Positions 35,777 through 46,406 of a stretch of DNA of 64,000 nucleotides are shown in pieces. The position numbers and the translations under genes are program-made. This stretch comes from Platynereis dumerilii. Lineage: Eukaryota > Annelida > Polychaeta > Phyllodocida > Nereididae. The notes under the pieces were generated by a model. It did not search any database. It was not told the origin of the DNA and saw only the letters and a list, made by a program, of their open reading frames with translations. Location of the stretch: contig JAPTHN010000001.1 in the NCBI GenBank assembly GCA_026936325.1, forward strand, positions 80,297,380 through 80,361,379, given 5' to 3'. Position 1 is the stretch's first letter. Each line of letters opens with the position of its first letter.

Positions 35777-36649
35777 CCCTCTCTGGATGCTAGAAAAAAT
35801 AACAAGAACTATCCAAACTGGTTTTGGATAAAGGCTAGCATTGTTTTTAACAATAAATCACCTCTATTTATTAATTTCACTAAAAAGGCTACTTTGGGGG
35901 GGTCACTCCGGAACTGCAGACTATGTGTTTTTCAAAATTTGAAAAACATGCCATGTTTGGTGGGCAATTTCTCAATCTTGTGCGGGTCTAGGATTGACAA
36001 TATTTGGTTAGAAAATTAGCAGAATACTTGGATTTTGGATATCTGGTGAGAAAACCGTGGGAAAATTTGAATTTTTAGAAAATTCAGCCATTTCAAAAAC
36101 TGTAATTTTCCGAATTTCCGTAAAAAATCATGAAATTTCCATAGTCAAAAGGTCGACTCAAGACTCAAGACTCAAGACAGATTTATTCGCCTATGAAATA
36201 CATGTCGGTTTTTTTTAAATAAACACTTTTTATTAGTAAGCGGGAGATCGCTCTAGGACAAAAATACTGTCGCTGACGAGTGACCACCCTGAGCGGAATT
36301 GACCGCTGAGAGAACCATGCATACCATTATACAATTTTTATAAAATTCTAGGCTGTATGAGATGTTATTGTTATTATTGAAATTGATTGAGGAGCAAATT
36401 GAGAATAATATATAATTAATGATGACTATAATTAGTTATAGCAAAATTACATAAACATCTTAGGATGTTCGAGCATCAACAATATCAAAGAACACCTTTT
36501 TTGCTCACTCTCTTTTTTCTAGCATAGACATCGAAGTACTTCAGAATGTAATTAAAAAACAAAAAACCAAGTATATCATCTGGTATTTTTGAGGCGTAAT
36601 AAGACCAATATATATAATAAGCATCCTTAGAATCAATTTGCACATATCA

Positions 36650-37000
36650 CAAGTAACTTGGGATGAAACTCACATGCATATTTCAAAAACATCTTTCAAT
36701 GAAACTCACATGCATATTTCAAAAGTATAGTTGTATGAAGCTCACTTGGTCAGTTCAACGGCTCTATAAGACCAAAATAATATCATAATAATCCTTAGAA
36801 TCAGTTTGCACATATCAAAAGAAAGTTTGGATGAAAATCACATGCATATTTCAAAAGCGCCATTTGATGATACTCACATGCATATTTCAAAGTATAATTA
36901 TGAGAAACTCACTTGGTAATGTCAGAGGCATTGTAAGACCAATAGCTATCAAAAACGCCTTTAAAATCGAAATGCACCATAGACCTATGTCTATCACAGG
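36650..37000. repeat. Direct repeats in the LINE 3' region
   Basis: A composite unit with ACTCACATGCATATTTCAA, CTCACTTGGT and CTTAGAATC..TTTGCACATATCA occurs two to three times at spacings of roughly 40 and 160 bases. Confidence 0.6.
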
Positions 37001-37075
37001 AAGCTTGAGCACATGCAAAAATTCCAGAAGCGCCATTCAATGAAACCCTCAACTAATATAATATAACATTTTTAA

Positions 37076-37776
37076 TTAGTTGGTACAAATATAGCAGTTT
37101 TGAATGGTACATAAAACTTCATAACTTCCCAGCATGTGGGTTTTCACATATTTAGAAAAGCCAAAATAACTGTGTGTACATATCTTCTCCTTGATTTCTG
37201 GAGGACAGTTATTTGAAATGTCTGGGAGTCTGTACCGAATACGATTTTTCACCAGTGCGTGTTTGCTAAGTGGGACTCTATAGTTGGCAGCATTTCTTGT
37301 TCCATAATTGTGAATATCAGTGTGTCGCACTAACATGTCTCCACCAAGAAAATACTGAGGAAGCATATTATTTTCCAATTTATATAGGAACTTTAGTTCT
37401 TGCAGTTTAACAATATCATCGATTTTGAGTAAGTTCAATTTTTTGAAAATCGGGTCAGTATGTGCGTTATATTTTTCAGCAGCAATAGTTCTAATAGCTT
37501 TCTTTTGCAGTTTAAACAACTTGTGTGAGCAAGAAACCCAAATAAGTGAGCCATAATTGTAGTATGGAAAAATAAGAGCGTCATATATAGTTTTTAAAAC
37601 ATGTGTCGGTAACAAATGTTTTAATTTAGTCATTATACCAATGGTACGGGAAATCTTTTTAGATATTTTGAGTAGATGAGGTTTCCAGGAAATGCTCTGA
37701 TCAAAAATTATGCCCAGGTAGTTAAACTCTTTCACAAAGTCAATGTTAGCTGAATCCATTTTGATACAGCAATTTT
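37076..37776 (-). pseudogene. C-terminal LINE ORF2 fragment
   Basis: The open frame covers the thumb and C-terminal region only: FVKEFNYLGIIFDQS, LPTHVLKTIYDALIFP, YNAHTDPIFKKL and the C-terminal cysteine motif NCYICTN. The first residues of the frame up to 37801 come from flanking FB2 DNA. The catalytic reverse-transcriptase motifs are missing by 5' truncation. Confidence 0.8.
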
Positions 37777-37970
37777 GAAGTAGTACTAACACTATTATCA
37801 TAATTTTGATTGAAATTGATGAAAATTACCTTTATTCAGTAAATTAGTTAAGTTTCATCTGGAAAAAACTATTATTTTGTATTACACGGCTAATTTTCAA
37901 AATTTAGTTTTTCACAAATTTTGATAAGTTTCGGGAAATGTGTCAATTTTGTGGACCTATGTCTGACATA

Positions 37971-38228
37971 CAGTACAAATTTCTAAAAGTGGCTCGTCAA
38001 TTAAAATCTAGCCTTAGCTATCTATCCATAGCCATTCCAAGCTAAACTAAGCTACACTTATCAACAGCTAGCCATAGCTATCCACAATTACTACTGTTTA
38101 AACAAGGGGTAAAGAGATTCCAGTGTATACAAAAGAATATAAATGGATAGCTATGGATAGATACGGATAAGACTATTAATGAATAGCTATAGACAGCTAA
38201 GTTGAGCCACATTTAGAAATTTGTACTG
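37971..38228. mobile_element. TA-flanked MITE (CAGTACAAATTTC ends)
   Basis: Inverted ends CAGTACAAATTTCTAAA, with GTGGCTC just inside, are flanked by TA (37969-37970 and 38229-38230), the Tc1/mariner pattern. The interior is made of inverted versions of TAGCTATCCATAGC. It is inserted in a tandem unit of FB2. There is no coding capacity. Confidence 0.8.
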
Positions 38229-38230
38229 TA

Positions 38231-39250
38231 GTAACACTTCCATGTTAAACAATTTCTATGATCATTCATGAAAAAACACCTTATTTAGTAAATCAGGTGA
38301 GATAATTTGGGAAATGGAGAAATTTTGAAAATATGGATACTCCAGCGGGGGTCACCCCAAAACTGCAGATCTTGCTGTTTTTCAAAATTTGAAAAACGTG
38401 CCATGTTAAGAGGGCAATTTCTCAAATTTGTGAGCACTTACATTGACCATATTTGGTTAGAAAATTGGCAATCATTTCAAAAACTGTAATTTTCCCGAAT
38501 TTCCGTAAAAAATAATCATGAAATTCCCACAGTCAAAAGGTCAATGTAGTACCAACTCTATTTTCATAATTTGATTTTAATTAATAAAAAATATGATTAT
38601 ACAGTAAATTAGTCATAGTTTCATCTGAAAAAATAATTCATTTGTATCATAGGGCTATAATTTTCAAAATTTTTCACTAATTTTGATAAGTTGGCGGAAA
38701 TGTATCAATTGTGTGGGCCCAAGTCTGGCATCGTAACACTTCCATTTTAGCCGTTTCTCATTATCATTCATGAAAAAACACCTATATTTAGTAAATCAGG
38801 GGAGAAAATTGTGGGAAATGCAGGTTTTTTGAAAATATGGATACTCCAGGGGGGTCACTCCGAAACCGCAGATTTAGCTGTTCTTCAAAATTTGAAAAAC
38901 ATCCCATGTTTAGAGGGCAATTTCTTAAATTGGTGAGCATTCATATTGACTATATTTGTTCAGAAAATTGGCAGAATACTTTGATTGCATACATCTGGTG
39001 AGAAATTTGTGGGAAAATTCAAATTTTCAAAAATTCAACCATTTCAAAAATTGTAATTTTCAAAATTCCGTAAAAATTCATGAAATATCCATAGTTAAAA
39101 GGTCAAAGTTTTGTCTGCAAAAATAATCATTTTGTATCACAGGTCTAATTCTATAAATAAAATTTTTAGAAGTGTTATTGAGTTCCGATAATGTTTCAAC
39201 TTTGTGGGCCTAAGTCTGATATAGTAACGCTTCATTTCCCACCAATTTTG
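38231..39250. repeat. FB2 left-arm tandem units
   Basis: Two units with landmarks TTTCAAAATTTGAAAAAC, GAGGGCAATTTCT and GGTCACTCCGAAAC repeat at about 550 bp and continue the unit interrupted at 36156 and 37970. They are the inverse of 42880-44300. Confidence 0.75.
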
Positions 39251-39592
39251 CTTATCACTCGTATTTTTATAAAATTTTGAATATCAACAAAGTGTTGTCA
39301 TGATTTCTTACTTGGGTGATCCGTTTCAGTCATTAACTTTTAATTTTTATTCACTTCTTACAATCAGGGGGTATGGAAATGATTATTTTCAATGTTGGAT
39401 ACATTTACATGATGATTTAAATCACTGAAATGTGTCATTAGAGGTTGTTCTAGACAAGACTGGAATTTTAAGGCTATTTTGGAAGGTATTTTAGGTATTT
39501 GAATGAATTACTAAACTTAACTGTGACTTAAATATTAGCTCTATTTTTTTAGCAACTACTGGCACTTCCTGTTGAGGCATTCACAGTAGATA

Positions 39593-41238
39593 CAGTGCAC
39601 CAAAAAAGTTATGGGAAAAAAGCAGTGATCCCCCTTTTGCCTCTAATTTTGTAGAATGGCATTTCCAGTGATAATTTTCAATGTTCTATCCTTTCAATAC
39701 ACTTCTCCTGAACAGGTCTGGATAATATTTTCATGGTTTTATGCTATGATATGGATATGCCAGTGAATTCTGGTGGGTGCACCACTTTTTGCCTTCAAAA
39801 AAGTTATGGGAATTTTTCATGAAATTGTCAAATACTGATATATAAGTATGAATTATTGCTTTGTGGTTGTCACGTTAGTTTCTATAAGTACAGAATTGAC
39901 TGTGTGCCCATTTTGATGGAGATCCTGTGATTACACTTTCAAGAAAAATGTATTTTTAATGATATAAAGTATGTTATTACAAATAATTCTCAAATTGATA
40001 TGTTGCCCATCAAAATGACAATTTAATCGCAGAAATCTGTTGACACAGCATTTATTAAAAAAATTATTGGTAGAGGCTTCTGTTTTCATTTAGAAAAATG
40101 CATCATTTTAAGCCTGGACAGAAGTTAATTCAAAGTTTATGCCCACAGATGTGTTGGTGCTGATATTCAGCATCAGGAATCCTCAGCAATTTGGTATCAT
40201 TTGTGGTGAAACTGCACTAAAATGTTACTTTTGTAAGTGAAGCGGTTGTCCAAGTAGTTTGAATGACAAATATCACAGCACCTACCACTTTGTACACGCC
40301 CAAATTATTCGCACTCCCATACTGCAAAAGTGGTCAAATGCTTCCATTGCATTTTTCCATATCCATGGTCATATCATGCGCAAATCACAAGTTCACAAGG
40401 TTCAAAGATGAATTTCACACACCATCCATCAAAATGTATCAATTGGAATGATACAGAAAAATTAACTTTGGCTTTTATAGCATGTTGATTGTTTGTCCCA
40501 TATTCCACTAGTTTGCAACAGCTACCTCAATCAATCATTTTTACTACCTCATCCTTTTGGAAACTTTTGAAACTGTATATAAAGGCCCTGAGACGTGATG
40601 ACAACCAATTAAGATGCTACACCAAGTAAAATAAGGTAAATGAAGATCATTTATAAAGCCTACATTATGCCATTAGCTATTATCTTGCATCAAGATGTTC
40701 ATCATTCAGGGGACTGCTCATCTTCGCTTTACAGACACAACTCATACATGCTCAATAGTCATTTGGCTAACATATTTCAGCAACACCAGAGCATTGAGTA
40801 GGCTTCAGGATATATTTTTAATAACGCACTTAATTTAAATGGTATTTCATTTCAAAATAATTAATATCCATTAAAAATGACTGGAAACCATTGTTATTAA
40901 CATCTTTCAAGTTTATACAATGCTCAATTTTACCAATATAGTCTGACAACATATTACTGATGTCACCTGTATAAGAGAAATCATCTTTAAGTCGTTATTT
41001 CTGAAGAAATCAAATTTTTCCCATAACTTTTTTGAGGTCGAATTTTGGAGTTGGAACCAAGAAGACCTGGCATACCCGGTTTGCAGATTAAAACAAAAAA
41101 GTAACCAGGTAGATCTGTTCATGAGATGTCTATTGAAAGGGTAGAAGTGCAATAATTGCCTTCGGAAATTGATTATTGAGAAATTAGGGGTAAAAATAGA
41201 CCCATTCCAATTTTTCCCATAACTTTTTTGGTGCACTG
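39593..41238 (-). mobile_element. Tc1-type element with doubled end repeats, copy 2
   Basis: This is an inverted, near-identical copy of 5609-7255, flanked by TA (39591-39592 and 41239-41240). It has the same outer and inner CAAAAAAGTTATGGG sites and the same short internal frames. It lies in the core of FB2 and has no transposase. Confidence 0.88.
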
Positions 41239-41259
41239 TAGATAGATTGATCTGGTAAG

Positions 41260-41560
41260 TGCATCCCTCTTAGCCGTTCTGGGCACTCACGAGGGTTGAT
41301 TGATGAGACGGGAGAGAGAGCAGGAGTCCTTAAAATGCTACACACATTCCCCATGTCAGGGATCTTTTACTTGCCCAGCATAGATACTGATGCAAGGGGC
41401 CGCCAATCTAACGTCCGAATGACATCCAGCTGGGATTTTGCTCATGAAGGTGCACTGAAAATTTTAGGCTCGCAACGTGGGGTTCGAACCCATGCAAGCC
41501 AAGACCTTCAGCGGAGCAGGCAGGCACCTCAGCCACTTGGCCACCCAGCTGCCCGAGGCA
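41260..41560 (-). mobile_element. tRNA-derived SINE (class II tRNA-like head)
   Basis: On the minus strand an A box TGGCCAAGTGG (41543-41533) is followed about 45 bases later by a B box GGGTTCGAACCCC (about 41479-41492), the spacing of a leucine- or serine-type tRNA with a long variable arm. The tRNA-like head is followed by an unrelated body of about 220 bp, as in SINEs. The acceptor stem does not pair well, so it is not a working tRNA. The body ends close to the TA boundary of the Tc1-type element. Confidence 0.6.
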
Positions 41561-41758
41561 CCAAACAGAATGAGCTGTTCTTGTGCTAGGGGAGCTTATA
41601 AAACATCATTACCACTGTAAAAAATTGTTACGTGTAACAATATATTTATGACAATGGTCATTGTGACGACATCAGACATGAACTGCTTGATCCAGGGAGG
41701 AGCTATCAAGTAATGCTAATGAAACAAATAAATAATTATAGTGGAGAACTTACTTTCA

Positions 41759-41931
41759 AGAGAATTGGTATATATTGTCAGAATTTTCGACGATTCTCAT
41801 CGTCTGCATTAGTGAATGCGCTGTGTGGCTGAGTCGTCATGCGAGCTCTAGTCCGCTGCCACATTCACGATGAAGACGATGCGAAGTTGCCAAAAATTCT
41901 GACAATTTATACCAATTCTCCTAAAGGTAAA
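41759..41931. mobile_element. Hairpin MITE
   Basis: The left arm AGAATTGGTATATATTGTCA (41761 on) is matched by the inverted right arm ending at about 41930. The inner GACGATTCTCATCGTC stretches also pair. Total about 170 bp, no coding capacity. Confidence 0.65.
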
Positions 41932-42565
41932 TTCATCACTCTAATGAATCCGGATTCCGGAGATTGAGAATCTACATTAAAAATAAATTATCTCATCATT
42001 TAGGGTAACTCCAATTACACTCATGAAACAATCACCTAAATCTTGACAGCATACATTTGCCATTATGTGATCCTCTTTTAAAAGTCCTTTTGTTGCCTAG
42101 GGTCACTTTGCAAAAGTTCCATCAAATGACCCCAAAAAACCATCACATTGACGATGACAGAAACAGCGGAATAAATAGCGTTTTGATGAGCATCAGCAGC
42201 AACGGTGCATTGATGTGCATGTCCGATATAGACCAGATGGCGTTGGTGTCACTCACCCTCCCCGGTCCCCAGGCCTGTTGCCACATAGCATTTAGGCAGT
42301 CCAAAATTACTTTTTAGCAAAATTGTGATTGCACTGGAAAGGGGAGATTCAAGAAAGCGCATTCTCTAATCTATTCTTTCTTATTCATCCTCATTTAATC
42401 TCACTCCTTCTGCCCACCCTGCTGGGTCCTCAGGCGGCCATCTTGCTAATCTCAGAATGAGGCTCAATGGCTAATCTCAGAATGAGGCCTGACATATTTC
42501 TGTGACCTTGGTATAGTGCCACCTCCAAGAAAATCTGACGATTTCCCACAATTACCTCCCCATTT
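41932..42565. other. Unassigned FB2 core
   Basis: It contains a short tandem duplication of GGCTAATCTCAGAATGAGGC near 42450-42490. Frames such as 42057-42317 have no recognisable domain. Confidence 0.4.
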
Positions 42566-42812
42566 AGGGGGATAGCGGATGATCTTTTGGTTTAAGGGGC
42601 TATGGATTTTTGGTGAAAAAAAAGTTTGTTTTCAAGTCAACGCTGAAAAAAAAGTTTGTTCAGCACATGAAAAAAAAAAACTCTGTTTCCAATTGTAGCT
42701 ACTACCTGTGATACACATAAAAAAGAATTGTTCGTCGACGTTGCAAAAGAAAAAAAGTTTGTGACGGAGTAAAAATCCATAGCCCCCCAAAAACTATTGT
42801 TTGGTTGGCCCT
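42566..42812. mobile_element. Short inverted-repeat element (GGGACTGACC family), copy 3
   Basis: It starts AGGGGGATAGCGGATGATC and ends with CTATTGTTTGGTTGGCCCT. The interior repeats AAAAAAAAGTTTGTTTTC and similar phrases, as in 2748-3012. Confidence 0.6.
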
Positions 42813-42879
42813 AACTTAATAGAAGTGCTTTAACATGAAAGATTACTGAAGTATTACTATGTCAGACAAAACTGATTAA

Positions 42880-44625
42880 TTTCCGGTAACTTGTGAACAA
42901 AATTTGAAAATGCGGTCAGTACTACTTTGACCTTCTGACTATGGAAATTTCATGATTTTTTTGCGGAAATTCGGAAAATTTCAGTTTTTGAGAATTGGCA
43001 TCTTCCCATAGTTTTCTCACCTGATATATAAAATCCAAGTGTTTTGCCAATTTTCTAACCCAATATGGTTAATATAAGTGCTCACCAATTTGAGAAATTG
43101 CCCTCTTAACATGGTATGTTTTTCAAATTTTGAAAAACAGCAAAATCTGCAGTTTCAGAGTGATCCCCCCTGGAGTATCCATATTTTCAAAATTTCTTCA
43201 TTTCCCACAATTATCTCCCCTGATTTACTAAATATAGGTGTTTTTCCATGAATGATCGTGGAAATTGGTTAACATGGAAGAGTTACTATGTCAGACATAA
43301 GCCCGCAAAATTGATACATTTCACGGAACTTATCGAAATTTACGAAAAACTAAATTTTGAAAATTAGCCGTGCAATACAATATAATTGGTTTTCCACATG
43401 AAAATTAACTAATTTACTGAATAATTGTAATTTTCATTGATTTCAATCACAATTATGATAATAGGCTCGGTACTACTTTGACCTTTTGACTATGGAATTT
43501 CATGATTTTTTTGCGGAAATTCGGAAAATTTCAGTTTTTGAGAATTGGCATCTTCCCATAGTTTTCTCACCTGATATATAAAATCCAAGTGTTTTGCCAA
43601 TTTTCTAACCAAATATGGTCAATGTAAGTGCTCACAAATTTGAGAAATTGCCCTCTTAACATGGCATGTTTTTCAAATTTTGAAAAACAGCAAAATCTGC
43701 AGTTTCAGAGTGATCCCCCCTGGAGTATCCATATTTTCAAAATTTCTCCATTTCCCACAATTATCTCACCTGATTTACTAAATATAGGTGTTTTTCCATG
43801 AATAATCATGGAAATTGTTTAACATGGAAGTGTTACTATGTCAGACATAGGCCCACAAAATTGATACATTTCCCGAAACTTATCAAAATTTGTGAAAAAC
43901 TAAATTTTGAAAATTAGCCGTGTAATACAAAATAATAGTTTTTTCCAGATGAAACTTAACTAATTTACTGAATAAAGGTAATTTTCATCAATTTCAATCA
44001 AAATTATGATAATAGGGTTAGTACTACTTCGACCTTTTGACTATGGAAATTTCATGATTTTTTACGGAAATTCGGAAAATTACAGTTTTTGAAATGGCTG
44101 AATTTTCTGAAAATTCACATTTTCCCACAGTTTTTACACCAGATATCTAAAATCCAAGTATACTGCTAATTTTGTCAATCCTAGACCCGCACAAGATTGA
44201 GAAATTGCCCACAAAACATGGCATGTTTTTCAAATTTTGAAAAACACAAAATCTGCGGTTTCGGAGTGACCCCCCAAAGTAGTCTTTTAAGTGAAATTAA
44301 TAAATAGAGGTGATTTATTGTTAAAAACAATGCTAGCCTTCATCCAAACCCAGTTTGGATAGTTCTTGTTATTTTTTTCTAGCATCCAGAGAGGGCTGAA
44401 CATCGGCCACTTTTTTGTTGATGAAATGAGGATTTCTGTGAAAAATGGCTTCCCGACACCCTATTTTGAGGCCCCCCTGTGAGAAAAGTATTCTGAGTTT
44501 TGAAGTTCCAACTTCACATTTCTTTCGTTTAAGAGGTGGTCTGGTACCTATGCAAAATTTTAGGCCATTCCGAGAACGTCATCCGAACAGCTCTGCATGA
44601 TTTTCTCTGAGGCAGCTCATTAAAA
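42880..44625. repeat. FB2 right arm: three tandem units and terminal segment
   Basis: The units begin near 42915, 43467 and 44018 (TACTACTTTGACCTTTTGAC) and are about 552 bp long. The first two are highly alike. From about 44280 the terminal segment is the inverse of 35788-35900 and 32714-32957. It keeps the undisturbed target GAGGGCTG (44391-44398) of the LINE found in the left arm. Confidence 0.8.
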
Positions 44626-45190
44626 CTTGACAGGAACTGTGACCCATTCTAATCCAGTTAAAACTGATAGTGGTAGCAAATGTACTATCTATGCATGATG
44701 TGCAATTCATTCTTGATCTCGAGAAAACATCCGAATGTTCGAGTTTACAATTTATGTGTTTAGATTGATTTCATCTCGGGGGTTTTGACAAATCATTTGA
44801 AGGAGTATTTGAAAATAATTGAAAGTGTGACTGAATAGTAACTTGAAAAAGAAACGGAGTCCATACATAGAGTAACTGATAAGTAAATGAAAAAACAAAA
44901 GAAATTCATGCAGGGTATGATTTGACATTCGAAGTACTAAAAAGTAAATTGAAAGAATGGCTGAGAAAATATACAGAGTGAGTGAAAAATTTACTGGAAA
45001 TGTAGCACATGTCAATGATTTCAAATTGTCCACAAAGAAGTCCAACAAGATTGCATTGCAAAGACTTGTCAGATTTGGATAAATTTTTCAAGCTTATGAC
45101 ACATTTTTCGAAGAGGATGTGACAAGCAAAATGTGAAAAACACCGACTTGGGCTAAAATTCAACACAATGCTGTAAAAATGCTTAAAATG
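44626..45190. other. Unassigned AT-rich stretch
   Basis: Overlapping minus-strand frames (44752-45166) have no recognisable domain and look fortuitous. Confidence 0.4.
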
Positions 45191-45960
45191 TTCAGGGGAA
45201 GCACTTCATCCCCTTAAACTCCAAAAATTGGGTGAGTGACATGCCTGTGGGAAGCATTTTCAGCTGGCAATGGGAGTGGTCATGGGACTTGAGATTTAAC
45301 TCAAATATAAGTGGGGACGAATAAAAGAATGTGAAATCACAGAGATTGTGGCCGTATTTTTGACAATCTTTTGTTTCAGTGCAGGCTTTCAAAGCTGCAA
45401 TCCAGACCTCCCTGTAGCATCTCAACAAAAACAAACAAAGGTTTCTCTGTGACACAGATCTACATCGTCTGTGGTCAACCAAACCCAAATATATGATGAT
45501 TTTTATGTGCCTATAAATCCTGTTTTGGTGATCTTGGTTATCATCTTCATGATGACCCTTTGTCTTTGCCATTACAAATGTAATCTCTGTCACCCTGGAT
45601 CCAAAAGAAATGAGTTAGGACATTAAGAATGAAGCATCCTGATTGCAAATGGCTGCTACTTAGTCTCATCGGATGCAAACTTGAGTGGAGTTTCCGCTTC
45701 CAGGTGATAAAACATGAAGGGCAGTGGGGAAGCTCAGTGTGTCAATCCTGGAAGAGCAATTCAAGTGAAATACAACCCTCAGGCTGGCAGGCCAGGGAAA
45801 GACTGCGAAATATGCTCCTCTATGACTGTCACAAAAAACGGTCTAATGTGCCAGGGATGCTGTGACTTGAACCTTTTCCACTTGCCTGTGAAGAAGTCCA
45901 AAAGGTGGTTGTCATCAGTCAAGTACTGGGTCAGCACGATGGTTAGGCAATAATGGATAA
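45191..45960. repeat. Dispersed unit W, copy 2
   Basis: It closely matches 18955-19500 from the ATCATCTTCATGATGACC region through GGCAGGCCAGGGAAAGACTG. One frame continues GRPGKDCEICSSM and GLMCQGC, a cysteine pattern faintly like a zinc ribbon, but it is not conserved in the other copies. Confidence 0.55.
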
Positions 45961-46397
45961 TGGATCATTTTGTACTCTTTATCCGAGGACCGATTATGAC
46001 AACGCAAGTTCATTATGGATCATTTTGAAAAATTTTATCCGAAGGTCACACCAGGCCTAAACGTGGTAAAAGTCCTACCAAATATATAATACTTAGTACA
46101 AGGTGATTAGAATATTGGCAAAACCGATTTGCAACCCTATAGAGCATTGTTTTCCTTAATATACTAAAGGTGGAGAGTCAGGTATAGTTACACTGTATGA
46201 AGTGTCTGAAATGTTTGAGACAGTCTCCTTTTAGAATATTATAGAGAACAAGGGGGGTCCAGAAAATGTTGGACAGGGGTTATTTATTTTTTAACATTAA
46301 AATATACAGGCTCGAGGGGGGGGTTTGAACCCATAACCCCCCCCCCTGGATCTGCTGCTGCAGACTTGAGTGATATTAATTCACACAACAGCTTGTG
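45961..46397. other. Unassigned stretch with G and C runs
   Basis: A G run and a C run (46315-46347) flank GTTTGAACCCATAACC, which could pair. No gene is recognised. Confidence 0.45.
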
Positions 46398-46406
46398 ATA
46401 TTGCAG

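Larger units (their letters stand above)
36157..37776 (-). mobile_element. 5'-truncated LINE (CR1/Jockey-type group), copy 3
   Basis: Minus orientation, ending in CTTGAGT repeats (about 36157-36178 in complement), preceded by AATAAATCTGT, a CGATCTCCCGC stretch and GGTGGTCACTCGTCAGCG. It interrupts a tandem unit of FB2 between GGTCGA and GAAGTAGTACTAAC. The 3' untranslated region is long (about 900 bp) and contains direct repeats of ACTCACATGCATATTTCAA at 36670-36900. Only the last part of ORF2 remains. Confidence 0.85.
32714..44625. mobile_element. Large palindromic foldback-type element or element pair (FB2)
   Basis: The left arm starts TTTTAATGAGCTGTCTCAG (32714) and the right arm ends in its inverse (44625). 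The arms match inward through the segment with TTCTCGGAATGGCC, then through tandem units of about 552 bp (starts near 42915, 43467 and 44018 on the right; matching units at 35790-36156 plus 37777-37970 and 38231-39250 on the left). The left arm is lengthened by two LINEs and a MITE. The 39.3-42.9 kb core holds only other insertions, with no transposase or other element gene. It could be one 12 kb element of Foldback style or two related elements facing each other. Target duplication was not resolved. Confidence 0.6.

Noticed and set aside
41479-41560. Functional leucine or serine tRNA gene
   Set aside because: A and B boxes are good but the acceptor stem does not pair, and the sequence continues into a SINE body.
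32714-44625. Polinton-type or other virus-like element
   Set aside because: Long inverted ends suggested it, but no polymerase, integrase, capsid or packaging gene is visible; all coding fragments inside are LINEs.
46300-46380. tRNA-like B box (GTTTGAACCC) between G and C runs
   Set aside because: No A box at a suitable distance and no cloverleaf; the similarity rests on homopolymer runs.
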